Assembly (NCBI GenBank): GCA_002633025.1
Contig: NMRB01000317.1
Span: 73,720 to 137,719, forward strand
DNA from: Notospermus geniculatus
Taxonomy: Eukaryota; Nemertea; Pilidiophora; Heteronemertea; Lineidae
Direction of reading: 5' to 3'
Length of the DNA: 64,000 bases
Each line of letters starts with the position of its first letter. The stretch's first letter is position 1. The position numbers and the translations under genes are program-made. Below, piece after piece: positions 51,247 to 60,326 of this stretch. Under the pieces are notes generated by a model. It saw nothing but the letters and a program-made list of their open reading frames with translations, was not told the DNA's origin and searched no databases.

Positions 51247-51320
51247 GGCTCGTTGGCCGAGTGGATAGAGTGGTGCATTACATATCAGAAGATCGATGGT
51301 TCGAATCCCGTCTAAATGAC
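51247..51320 (+). repeat. tRNA-like sequence inside foldback, plus strand
   Basis: ggctcgttggccgagtggat carries an A-box-like tggccgagtgg; gatggttcgaatcccgtct carries a B-box. It differs from its minus-strand neighbour outside the two boxes, so the pair is not a simple inverted copy. Confidence 0.5.
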
Positions 51321-52091
51321 TACAATTTTTTTTCTTTGAGTAGTGTAAGAGGTATCCGGAGATGTTGACAGCTCTGTTGCCTGAAGGCAAATAAGGTGGC
51401 GCCCTCCTGGCGTCTAGGGGTATATCATGTTCTGAGCCTTCGTTTTGAGGTGCTTGCAGGGCGTTTGCAATTCTCTTGCTCGTCGCATGGGGGCTTTTTG
51501 TCCGGATAGGTCAGCTTTAAAGACCAGTTGAGCCAGGGTAGTCATGTTTGGTATCAAAGTAAAGCTAATCAGTGAAGTGTAGGTTTGAAATGACCTACTT
51601 CCATGACCTAATGACCTACTTAAAGACCAAATGAGCCAAGGTAGTCATGTTTGGTCGAATGATGGGTATGTTTGAACTGACCTACTGACCTACTCCTATG
51701 GCTTACTACACTATTCAAAGCCATTGGGTTCGAGGTAGGCATTGGTATCCAACCAAAAATTACGAAGTAGGCCTATAGGTTTGAACTGACCTATGCAATG
51801 ATACAGATCTCCTCACCACAGTTGGAGACGCATAGCAGAGAGATATCTGCGTTCGCCAGCTCAAGTTAAATACCGGTACTACTCCATTTCTTTCCACTTG
51901 ACAACTTATTACGTGTATGTTGCAATCAGTGACCTCTCTCTAGTCTGCTAATATCCAGGGGCGGTCTTTAAATTGACTGACAAGTCAATTTCTAGTTGGT
52001 CATCAGTTTAGCATTCAACCCCTTGCAGCTGCAGTATGGTATGGCACAGCTTAACCCACCGGGCATGGAGGAATTCTTTATGACCTTGTGG

Positions 52092-52170
52092 TTGGTTCTC
52101 ACTGGCCTCCGAGATAACAGTTAAGCAGTGTGGAGCATGATCACTACGTGGATGGGTGACCGGCGGATGT
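52092..52170 (+). repeat. 5S rRNA-derived fragment
   Basis: ggttctcactggcctccgag, then cagttaagcagtgtgg, and tggatgggtgaccggcgg match the order of the 5S rRNA internal control region, with clear divergence. The 5' and 3' ends of 5S are not recognisable, so this is a pseudogene or the head of a 5S-type SINE. Confidence 0.6.
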
Positions 52171-52345
52171 ATCATACAAGTTCACCTAATCACTGCTGTC
52201 CACTACTATTTTCAACCTGCTCGAAACGTACATTTCAGCTGTTGTGTTGTAAGACTGTTACGAAAATGCTGCTTTTGTTGGAATGGGGGATCGTGAGAAA
52301 AAATATTTCTTTTTGTGGTTTGATGATGTCATTTTTCCCCTTGTA

Positions 52346-52720
52346 GGAAAGCCCGCTGTTGTACAACAAGCCGTCAGGGACTGGGTGGACTCTTCCTACT
52401 GGTGATCTCTGATTTCTCCAAATGTGTAAGGAAAGCCACTGTTGTGAGCACAGTGTACAACAAGCCGTCGGGGACTGGGTGGACTGTTCCTACTGGTGAT
52501 CTCTGATTTCTCCAAATGTGTAAGGAAAGCCAGCTGTTGTGAGCACAGTGTACAACAAGCCGTCAGGGACTGGGTGGACTGTTCCTACTGGTGATCTCTG
52601 TGTTCCTACTGGTGATCTCTGATTTCTCCAAATGTGTAAGGAAAGCCAGCTGTTGTGAGCACAGTGTACAACAAGCCATCAGGGACTGGTGATCTCGGAT
52701 TTCTCCGAATTTCGATTGTA
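52346..52720 (+). repeat. Four ~84-116-bp tandem repeats just before the ankyrin-cGLR gene
   Basis: Units start with ggaaagcc at 52346, 52430, 52524 and 52640 and share gtacaacaagccgtc, agggactgggtggactgttc, ctactggtgatctctgattt and ctccaaatgtgtaa. The last unit ends 30 bp before the start codon, so the array forms the proximal promoter or 5' untranslated region. An acceptor-like ccccttgtag precedes the first unit. Confidence 0.75.
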
Positions 52721-52749
52721 AAAAAGTGCCATCATCAAGAAAACTCGTC

Positions 52750-55700
52750 ATGGCTGAGTCATCGGATGCTGCTGTCAGGGGCGATGACGATTATTCCAAG
52801 TTGATTTTGAAATCATGTGATGTTGTTGCTGAAGATATATCTGAGGATGTTACAACATTGGTAGTGGAAGCTGCTGACAGCGGCGACGATGAAGAAATCC
52901 TGAGGTTACTCAAGGCGGGATCATCAGTCAATGCCAGAGACAAAGATGGGCGGACAGCGTTGTTCATTCTGGCGGAGAAGGGTCATAAAGATTTGGTTGA
53001 AGTTCTACTTCAGTCAAATGCTGATGTAAATAAACTAGGGACAGGTTCATTTCAGTTTGGTAATTGGTTTCATCCATCCAACCATCCAACACCTCTGATG
53101 GCTTCTGCTAACCAGGGACACCGCAGTGTTGTTAACCTTCTGGTGAATTCAGGAGCTGACGTTAATGAAACGGATGAATTCGGAAGGTCAGCATTGATTT
53201 ATTCGTCTGACAAGGGACATCGTGACACAGTTGATCTCCTCATCAAGGCAGGAGCGGAGGTTAACGTTAAGGGCAGAGATGGAAGGTCGGCATTAATTCA
53301 TTCGTCTGCCACAGGACATTATAACACAGCTGATGTGCTCATCAAGGCAGGAGCGGAGGTTAACGAAAGGGATACATATGGAAGGTCGGCGCTAATTCAT
53401 TCGTCTGCCAAGGGACATCATGTCACAGCTGATGTGCTCATCAAGGCAGGAGCCAAGGTTAATGCTAAGGATAGAGATGGATGGACGGCACTAATTCATT
53501 CGTCTGCCAGGGGACATCATGACACAGCTGATGTCCTCATCAAGGCAGGAGCCATGGTTAACACCAAGGATGGAGTTGGAAAGTCAGCGCTAATTCATTC
53601 GTCTGCCGTGGGACATCATGAGACAGTTGATGTCCTCATCCAGGCAGGAGCCGAGGTTAATGCTACGGGTATAGATGGAAGGCCAGCGCTAATTCATTCG
53701 TCTGCCGGGGGACATCATGACACAGTAGATGTCCTCATCAAGGCAGGAGCCGAGGTTAATGCAGAGGATAGAGAGGGATGGACGGCACTAATTCTTTCAT
53801 CTGCCGGGGGACATCAGGACACAGCTGATCTCCTCATCAAGGCAGGCGCCGAGGTTAACGCTAAAGACAGAGATGGAAATTCAGTGCTGGCGCATGCCAT
53901 TAAGAATGGGAAGAGAGTAATGGTTCTTTTCCTTCTAAAAGCAGGAGCTGATTGTACTGTCAATTCAAAAGATGGGCAGTCGGTACTCATGTATTACTCA
54001 GAGAATAGAAATCTAGGTATGGTGCGTCAGCTAATTGAGGTTGGAGGCCAGAATATAAACGATAAGGATTCTCAGGGACAGACCGCCCTTATCAAAGCTT
54101 CTCGTTATGGACACACTGAAGTTGTGAGTTGTCTTATTGAGAATGGGGCAGTGGTTGATGATAAAGATGACAACGAAGTGACAGCTCTAATGTATGCCGC
54201 AGGTAATAGGCATTGGGATGTTTGTAAATGTCTCTTAAAGGCAGGTGCAACGGATAGGTTCCAGTTCAGTGATGAGCAGTCAGAACGAGTGAATGACGAT
54301 GAGAAGTTTGTTGCTGGACAGACAGCACTGATGTCGTTTGCTGAGAACGGAATGCATGATATGGCCTGGCAGCTAATTCAGAATGGAGCAAACATAAATG
54401 ATAAGGATTCTCAGGGACAGGCCGCCCTTATCAAAGCCTCTTGTTATGGACACACTAGAGTTGTGAGTTGTCTTATTGAGAATGGGGCAGTGGTTGATTC
54501 TGAGGATGAAAGTACAATGAACGCTCTTGCATATGCCGCTGGTAATAGGCATTGGGACGTTTGTAAACTTCTCTTAAATGTAGGTGCAACGGATACTTTC
54601 AAGTTCAGAGCCGAGCAGTCAGAACAAATGAATTTGGATAAGAAGTTTGTTACTGGACAGACAGCACTGATGTCGTTTGCTGAGAACGGAATGCATGATA
54701 TGGCCTGGCAGCTAATTCAGAATGGAGCCAACATAAACGATAAGGATTCTCAGCGACAGACCGCCCTTATCAAAGCCTCTCGTTATGGGCACACTAGAAT
54801 TGTGAGTTGTCTTATTGAGAATGCTGCCAACATAACGGATAATGATTCTCAGGGACAGACCGCCCTTATCAAAGCTTCTCGTTTTGGACACACTGAAGTT
54901 GTGAGTTGTCTTATTGAGAATGGGGCAGTGGTTGATTCTGAGGATGAAAGTACAATGAACGCTCTTGCATATGCCGCTGGTAATAGGCATTGGGACGTTT
55001 GTAAACTTCTCTTAAATGTAGGTGCAACGGATACTTTCAAGTTCAGAGCCGAGCAGTCAGAACAAATGAATTTGGATAAGAAGTTCGTCACTGGACAGAC
55101 ATCACTGATGTTGTTCGCTGAGAACGGAATGCATGATATGGCCTGGCAGCTAATTCAGAATGGAGCCAACGTAAATGATAAGGATTCTCAGGGACAGACC
55201 GCCCTTATCAACGCTTCTCTTTCTGGCCACACTGAAGTTGTGAGTTGTCTTGTTCAGAATGGAGCCAGCATAAACGATAAGGATTCTCAGGGACAGACTG
55301 CTCTTATCAAAGCTTCTCGTTATGGACACACTGAAGTTGTGAGTTGTCTTATTGAGAATGGGGCAGAGGTTGATATAACTGATAACAGTGGACAAAATGC
55401 TCTGTTTTGGGCATCTAAATCAGGACACAATGATGTCTGCAGACTGTTATGCGATGCTCAACCAGGGATGCTGGAGTCAATGCTCGAACATGCAAGATCT
55501 AATGATAAAATAATGCAGATTATTGCTTTATTATCAACACCTGAAAACCGACAAACAATAGACCTTGGGGGTATAAACAATGTAGACACCCTCCGCATGG
55601 CTCTCATCCATGTGGCGAATGGCCGATTGGATGTGAAGGGACACCGACACTTACCTTTACAAGACGTTATCGACTACACCGTGTTAGATGACCTGCCTTC

Positions 55701-57510
55701 ACTTGGGTCTGATCTACTGAAAGTCACCTCTTTCTTGCCAGATACAGTGACTGATAATCTTCCAAAAGTTTCTGACCTGATTAGATGTCCAGGCATCGGT
55801 GATGTACAGAGTTTACCAGCAGGGAAATCTGGGGACATTATAGGCTATATCAATGATTGCATTTATACAATTACCAAAAAATGGGGAAAAACTTCAGTGA
55901 TAAGCAATGTCAAAGACAAGCCGTGTGGTAGTTCAGCAGAGCTAGCGAAGGTCACTGTTCCAGATGAAAATGATTATATCATGGAAGGTGGCTTTACCTA
56001 TGACAGTCATTATGCCAAATTAGACCATGTCGGGAATGGCTATGTGCGAGATGATAATGATAACGGGGTGAAATCAAGTAAAACTTTTCATGATGATTTC
56101 TGTTCCTGTTTAGAAGACACATTGAGAAAAACAGACATGTCAATTTGCTCAGAGGTTGGTAGGGTGAGAGATGGCGGCCACGCAAGCACAGAAATAAAGA
56201 TCAAATGTGACCCCAGCATTGATAATGCCCTGGTAATATCTGTTGACTTGGTGCCAGCCATTCACATCAAGGATTGGCCACGCGATCTCATTTCAAGGAC
56301 GTGGATAATGGATAGAGGTGAATTACGACAAAATGGTTTCTACCTAGTGGCCAAGCCGCCTCACAAGGACAGTGAACTTGGTGAGTCAATGAGAGAAAAT
56401 AACCAGGAAGACCTGCGTACACAGCTCTACCGTATCTCCTTTCCTCATCTCGAGACGAGGCATATTAGAAGTCTAGAACCCTGGGTTAGAGATGCATACA
56501 TCGCGGCAAAGTGTCTACGCAACCCTGATGTCTGCAGGATAATGATACAGGACAAGGATGGTTTCCTTTACAACACGGACAAATATGTCACCAGTTATTA
56601 TCTGAAAACTGTCTTCCTACACAACATTGAGGACTTCTTTGATAGGAGAAGGAGTTTGATGGAGATGGTACGTATCATATACAAGGACCTGGAACATTGC
56701 CTGGTTGAGGGTAACCTTCCAATGTTCTGGAATCCTGATTGGAACGTCCTGGTTGGACAGAAGATTGACCCAAAGAAATCACTTCGGGTGGCGAGGCTAC
56801 TGAGAAAGTTTGTTGACAAACTATACAAAAAAGAGATGTTAGTATCTAGTTATTGTTTCGGTGGGGAAAAGGGAAGAACCCTCTCCAGCCTCCGGTATGA
56901 ATTGAGACGGTTGTTGCACACAGTCAGATCGCTGCAGAAAGAAATGTTCGAATTTGGAAATCAAGAAACGTTAAGAACTTGGAAAGCAGTCCACTGGATA
57001 CGGCGAACATTTCATAGCCTCCTGAATGAACTGGATTTGTTTCAGAGGACAATGAGTTGGCAGCTGAGACAGTTCACGAATGAAACAGAGACGTCAGAAT
57101 CTGGTGCTTGTGCCGGTGGAGGAGAGGAAGAGAGGAGTTCTGAGGGAACCTTTTCCAGCCTCCTGGAGGAACTGATGAAGATAGATGAGACGCTGCGGAG
57201 CAAGAACTATGGACTATTGTCATGGTCAGGTTTTGAGGTACATGTAACCTATTCCAACCTCCTGAAGAAACTGGTGCTGATATTAGGGAGACTGCAGCGA
57301 AAGTTATTCGACAAAGAGGAAATGTGTTGTGTTGGTGGAGGAGAGGAAGAGACAAGCTCTGTTGAAACCTATTCCAGCCTCCTGGGACCTCTCAGTAAGT
57401 TGGGATACTTTGCCTTCTCTGAGGAAGAAACTGACCAGGAACACGAGGATGTGACACTTGGTCAGGAGGGGACGGACTCGGATGAGTGTACTGACGATGG
57501 AAGAAACTGA
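52750..57510 (+). CDS. Ankyrin-repeat / Mab-21 domain (cGAS-like receptor) fusion, single exon
   Basis: An uninterrupted frame of 1586 residues starts at ATG 52750 (an in-frame GTG lies upstream). Residues ~40-905 are 25 ankyrin repeats. Repeats 4-10 are almost uniform (ALIHSSAxGHHDTADVLIKA); later ones form a three-repeat module including a longer ~47-residue unit. Residues ~1000-1390 form a Mab-21/cGAS-like nucleotidyltransferase: activation-loop G1060-S-S1062, acidic pair E1073-x-D1075 (PDENDYIM) and third acidic D1166 (ISVDLVPAI), spaced as in cGAS. Family motifs IHIKDWPRDL, TSYYLKTVFLHNIEDFF and LVEGNLPMFWNP follow. No cGAS-type zinc thumb is evident. The tail has repeated GGGEEExSSxxTYSSLL coiled-coil-like units. 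In the known family, active members make cyclic dinucleotides on ligand sensing. Activity and ligand are inferred. The stop lies in a 76-bp duplication. Confidence 0.9.
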   Translation: MAESSDAAVRGDDDYSKLILKSCDVVAEDISEDVTTLVVEAADSGDDEEILRLLKAGSSVNARDKDGRTALFILAEKGHKDLVEVLLQSNADVNKLGTGSFQFGNWFHPSNHPTPLMASANQGHRSVVNLLVNSGADVNETDEFGRSALIYSSDKGHRDTVDLLIKAGAEVNVKGRDGRSALIHSSATGHYNTADVLIKAGAEVNERDTYGRSALIHSSAKGHHVTADVLIKAGAKVNAKDRDGWTALIHSSARGHHDTADVLIKAGAMVNTKDGVGKSALIHSSAVGHHETVDVLIQAGAEVNATGIDGRPALIHSSAGGHHDTVDVLIKAGAEVNAEDREGWTALILSSAGGHQDTADLLIKAGAEVNAKDRDGNSVLAHAIKNGKRVMVLFLLKAGADCTVNSKDGQSVLMYYSENRNLGMVRQLIEVGGQNINDKDSQGQTALIKASRYGHTEVVSCLIENGAVVDDKDDNEVTALMYAAGNRHWDVCKCLLKAGATDRFQFSDEQSERVNDDEKFVAGQTALMSFAENGMHDMAWQLIQNGANINDKDSQGQAALIKASCYGHTRVVSCLIENGAVVDSEDESTMNALAYAAGNRHWDVCKLLLNVGATDTFKFRAEQSEQMNLDKKFVTGQTALMSFAENGMHDMAWQLIQNGANINDKDSQRQTALIKASRYGHTRIVSCLIENAANITDNDSQGQTALIKASRFGHTEVVSCLIENGAVVDSEDESTMNALAYAAGNRHWDVCKLLLNVGATDTFKFRAEQSEQMNLDKKFVTGQTSLMLFAENGMHDMAWQLIQNGANVNDKDSQGQTALINASLSGHTEVVSCLVQNGASINDKDSQGQTALIKASRYGHTEVVSCLIENGAEVDITDNSGQNALFWASKSGHNDVCRLLCDAQPGMLESMLEHARSNDKIMQIIALLSTPENRQTIDLGGINNVDTLRMALIHVANGRLDVKGHRHLPLQDVIDYTVLDDLPSLGSDLLKVTSFLPDTVTDNLPKVSDLIRCPGIGDVQSLPAGKSGDIIGYINDCIYTITKKWGKTSVISNVKDKPCGSSAELAKVTVPDENDYIMEGGFTYDSHYAKLDHVGNGYVRDDNDNGVKSSKTFHDDFCSCLEDTLRKTDMSICSEVGRVRDGGHASTEIKIKCDPSIDNALVISVDLVPAIHIKDWPRDLISRTWIMDRGELRQNGFYLVAKPPHKDSELGESMRENNQEDLRTQLYRISFPHLETRHIRSLEPWVRDAYIAAKCLRNPDVCRIMIQDKDGFLYNTDKYVTSYYLKTVFLHNIEDFFDRRRSLMEMVRIIYKDLEHCLVEGNLPMFWNPDWNVLVGQKIDPKKSLRVARLLRKFVDKLYKKEMLVSSYCFGGEKGRTLSSLRYELRRLLHTVRSLQKEMFEFGNQETLRTWKAVHWIRRTFHSLLNELDLFQRTMSWQLRQFTNETETSESGACAGGGEEERSSEGTFSSLLEELMKIDETLRSKNYGLLSWSGFEVHVTYSNLLKKLVLILGRLQRKLFDKEEMCCVGGGEEETSSVETYSSLLGPLSKLGYFAFSEEETDQEHEDVTLGQEGTDSDECTDDGRN

Positions 57511-57550
57511 CCAGGAACACGAGGATGTGACACTTGGTCAGGAGGGAATG
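57424..57550 (+). repeat. 76-bp frame-shifting tandem duplication across the stop codon
   Basis: gaagaaactgaccaggaaca starts at 57424 and again at 57500, both followed by cgaggatgtgacacttggtc. The 76-bp offset is not a multiple of three, so the second copy is read in another frame and yields the TGA at 57508-57510. Confidence 0.85.
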
Positions 57551-57727
57551 GACTCGGATACGGGAGCTCGTCATGGTTGTGGAGACGACAAACCTGATGA
57601 GTTGGTGGAGCAACGGATAATGAACAGAAGAGGAGACCATTGTGGGAAGTGACAGAACGGCAAAGGAAGACAAAACAGGGAGAAAGTGACAATCCACCGA
57701 AGAAGACAGACTCTGTTGAGGGAGCTG
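57511..57727 (+). pseudogene. Displaced former tail of the ankyrin-cGLR gene
   Basis: In the shifted frame, the duplicated segment reads on as EETDQEHEDVTLGQEGMDSD and then GARHGCGDDKPDELVEQRIM to a stop at 57652. This acidic sequence continues the style of the gene's C-terminus and is probably coding sequence cut off by the duplication. Confidence 0.5.
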
Positions 57728-58665
57728 ATGTACAGTCATGGACATTAGTTTATCTACACCTGATAAGTTGAATATTTCAAATACTACTGGGCCAATTTTA
57801 ACACGGTTTGTTCCATATGAAAGTACATCTTGTTGGTCATATTCCTGCATCAAAATTTTGGAAATTTGGAAATATCGTAATTACGTAATAGCTCATCAGA
57901 AAAAATCCTAAAAATCAACATTTTTATTACGTAATTTTTTGTGACTTTTGTTGTAGTTTTGATAGAGTGGAAACTTCTAAGGATCATGGACTTTGTTTCA
58001 TCAAAATCTGTCGAGTGGTTGCTGAGATATTTGAGATTATCAAAATTTCGATAATTTGAGATTTTTCAATTTTTCACAAAATTTTGATATCAGAAGACAG
58101 AGATCACAAAAAATGAAGAAGTATGAAGTTTTGGAACGTTTAGCCAAAACTGGTTAGAAGTTGGGCATGTTTTTCAAAATATCAATATTTTGATACTTTG
58201 AAAAATAGGCAATATTTCTGCCCAGTTAAGGCAAAAAGTTCCAAAATTTTGTAAATCCATATTCTGAGGTTAGCTTTATCTAATGGCATCAAAATTTCAT
58301 ACATAAATCATACGAATTTCATACGAAAATCTCAAATTATCAAAATTTTGATAATCTCAAATATCTCAGCAACCACTCAACATATTTTGATGACACAAAG
58401 TCCAAAATCCTTAGACAGTTCCACTCTATCACATCTGCAACAAAAATCTCAAAAATATTACATAATAAAAAGTGTGATTTTCAGTGTTTTTTTCTGATGA
58501 GCTATTACGTAATTACGATATTTTCAATTTTCCAAAATTTTGATGCAGAAATATGACCAACAAGATGTACTTTCATATGGAACAAACTGTGTTAAAATTG
58601 GCCCAGTAGTATTTGAAATATTCAACTTATCAGGTGTAGATAAACTAATGTCCATGACTGTACAT
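57728..58665. mobile_element. Large foldback element, 938 bp
   Basis: Left end atgtacagtcatggacatta and right end taatgtccatgactgtacat are complements; arms extend over about 200 bp nearly perfectly (ctgataagttgaatatttca; gtacatcttgttggtcata) and more loosely to the centre. Stray frames reading YDQQDVLSYGTN on both strands come from the two arms. Confidence 0.88.
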
Positions 58666-58933
58666 GTTTCTGAGGACAATAAACCTGATGAGTTGCGTGA
58701 TTTATGTTTTGAAGGGAAGGGGCACAAGTTGATAAGCAGATTGCTTTTTTGTGCTTTTTGTTTTTGTATTTTTGCTGTATCTGTATCTGTATTTTGAATT
58801 TATCAACAATTTTGTCAAAAAAAACCCTGATGAGTTTGTGGACGTGTCGGACATTGAACAGAAGGAGAGTGAATCATCAGATGAGTGGGAGGAAGTGACC
58901 ATCTACCACAGAACAGGTGGATATAAACAATAA
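58666..58933 (+). pseudogene. Further relics of the ankyrin-cGLR tail
   Basis: The stretches aataaacctgatgagttgcg (58678) and aaccctgatgagtttgtgga (58823) resemble aaacctgatgagttggtgga at 57590. The second reads NPDEFVDVSDIEQKESESSD and on to a stop at 58933, akin to KPDELVEQRIMNR. It lies directly after the foldback, which therefore seems to have landed in former coding or UTR sequence. Confidence 0.45.
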
Positions 58934-60326
58934 CACGTGGGATGGAAGCAACCAAGATCAAGTGTAGAATGACTGTTTGAAAAGTCTTAGTGTAAGTGTT
59001 CTTTATTCAAACAGTTGTTGATGTTTACATTTCATTTCTTTTATAACATTCCATTTGATAAGGAAACGTTGTCTCCAAAACTCAGTTGGAGAATCCAGAA
59101 AAAGGCTCTTTTTCTGGTTTCTCCAACTGAAAAGTGCCTGAGGAAGACCCCGGTTGGAGTTGAAAATTTGCGAAATTTTGGAAGTTGACTTCTAGTTATT
59201 ATCATTCGTTGTGTCGACTTTTGTGCTTTCTCTTTCTATGGGTGAAAGATTGCCAACAATATCGCCCATTTTGGTCCTCATATTGTGCAATAATATTGAA
59301 TGTTTTTGGGCGGCCTTAGTTGAATAGAAGTAAAAGCCCCATTGTTGGGTGCTGGAGCTGATTAGAAAGAGAAGACCTGTTAAACAGAAACAGTAGTGTA
59401 TGATTAGTAAACGTGTGATTTGGAAAGGAGTTGTATGAATTATGGATTGTGTAATTTGTAAATAAAACATATGTTTACTCACAAATTACACAATCCATGG
59501 GTACCACTGTGAACGAGACAGAGAGTGAGAAAGTTCTCTGTGTTGAAAGGTCATGGTCTCTCTAGCTGTGTGTGTAGGGAAACACTGAGATATGGGGAGC
59601 ACTAGAAAACATTACACCATATCATGTCTCTTTGGTGGAGCTCATCAAAGAAATAAAAGCCAAAGAATTAAATGGCAGAATAGGCTTGATAATTTCTACT
59701 TGTCCGAAATCAACATTTGGCAGTCAGATTTTGATGAAACTCAGTGATAGTTTCCCTGTGCTATTCCTGTACTGAAGCCGTGAGATGCTGCAGAGACTTT
59801 GTTAATCAATAACTGTCCCCAAAACTGTAGAGGTGGACATTTTATTCGGTGAGCCAGTCTTAGGGAATCAACTTCGGTAACTGTTCGCCAAACTGTTAGA
59901 GTAGGACATTTTGTTGGGAGAGCNGTGCTTTTAAACCTGTTTGGAGTCTGGAATTGCTCATTCAGACTGAGGGCGTGTGGATAAAGGGAGGTTTAGGACG
60001 ACCTGTAGTTGTCGACATGTAGTTGCTGTTCGGATGGTATAGGTACATGTACATAATGTGCTTTCGTGTAGCATATGAGTATTTGGTGAGTTGGTTCATC
60101 TTACAGTGACTGCATTTGCTCAAGCTCACATGGTAAATTAAAAACTTAAAGAGTGATGCCGAAATGTGTACTTGTTAACGACATCGAATTACCGTGTAAA
60201 CATGATGATACTAGTGCTGGGTGAAGTATTGCTAAGGCTTTATATAATGGTCACATTCCATACGAGCCACAATGATGGTCTCCTTTAGATTTTGCAATGG
60301 GGATACATCAAATGAATCTCTTCCAG
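58934..60326. other. Non-coding stretch with repeat pieces
   Basis: It contains gaccccggttgg(a/g)gt-type repeat sequence at 59140-59235, also seen at 34235-34330, and a 57-bp hairpin at 59442-59498 (atggattgtgtaatttgt and its complement). One N lies near 59934. No exon is seen. Confidence 0.5.

Larger units (their letters stand above)
50876..51516. mobile_element. TTAA-duplicating foldback, 641 bp, holding two divergent tRNA-like sequences
   Basis: Ends agctgacctatccg and cggataggtcagct are complements; the arms run ~130 bp with few mismatches (aagcccccatgcgacgag, aattgcaaacgccctgcaag). An intact minisatellite reads acttaaagacc; here it is split as acTTAA, element, TTAAagacc, showing a TTAA duplication. 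Two tRNA-like sequences in opposite orientation occupy the middle. Confidence 0.85.
50085..51720. repeat. ~98-bp tandem repeat (minisatellite) interrupted by two elements
   Basis: Units contain tgacctacttccatgacctagtgacctacttaaagaccagttgagcc in pieces: gaactgacctacttccatga, cctagtgacctacttaaaga, ccagttgagccaaggtagtc, atgtttggtatcaaactaaa. Copies occur at about 50085-50298, 50663-50875 and 51517-51720. Confidence 0.8.

Noticed and set aside
52346-52720. CRISPR-like array of spaced repeats
   Set aside because: Units are contiguous, of uneven length and without spacers, in an animal genome.
54712-55395. Long minus-strand frames opposite the ankyrin array
   Set aside because: Mirror frames of repetitive coding sequence with no features of their own.
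57392-58797. Two matching proteins with YDQQDVLSYGTN on opposite strands
   Set aside because: They are readings of the two arms of one foldback element.
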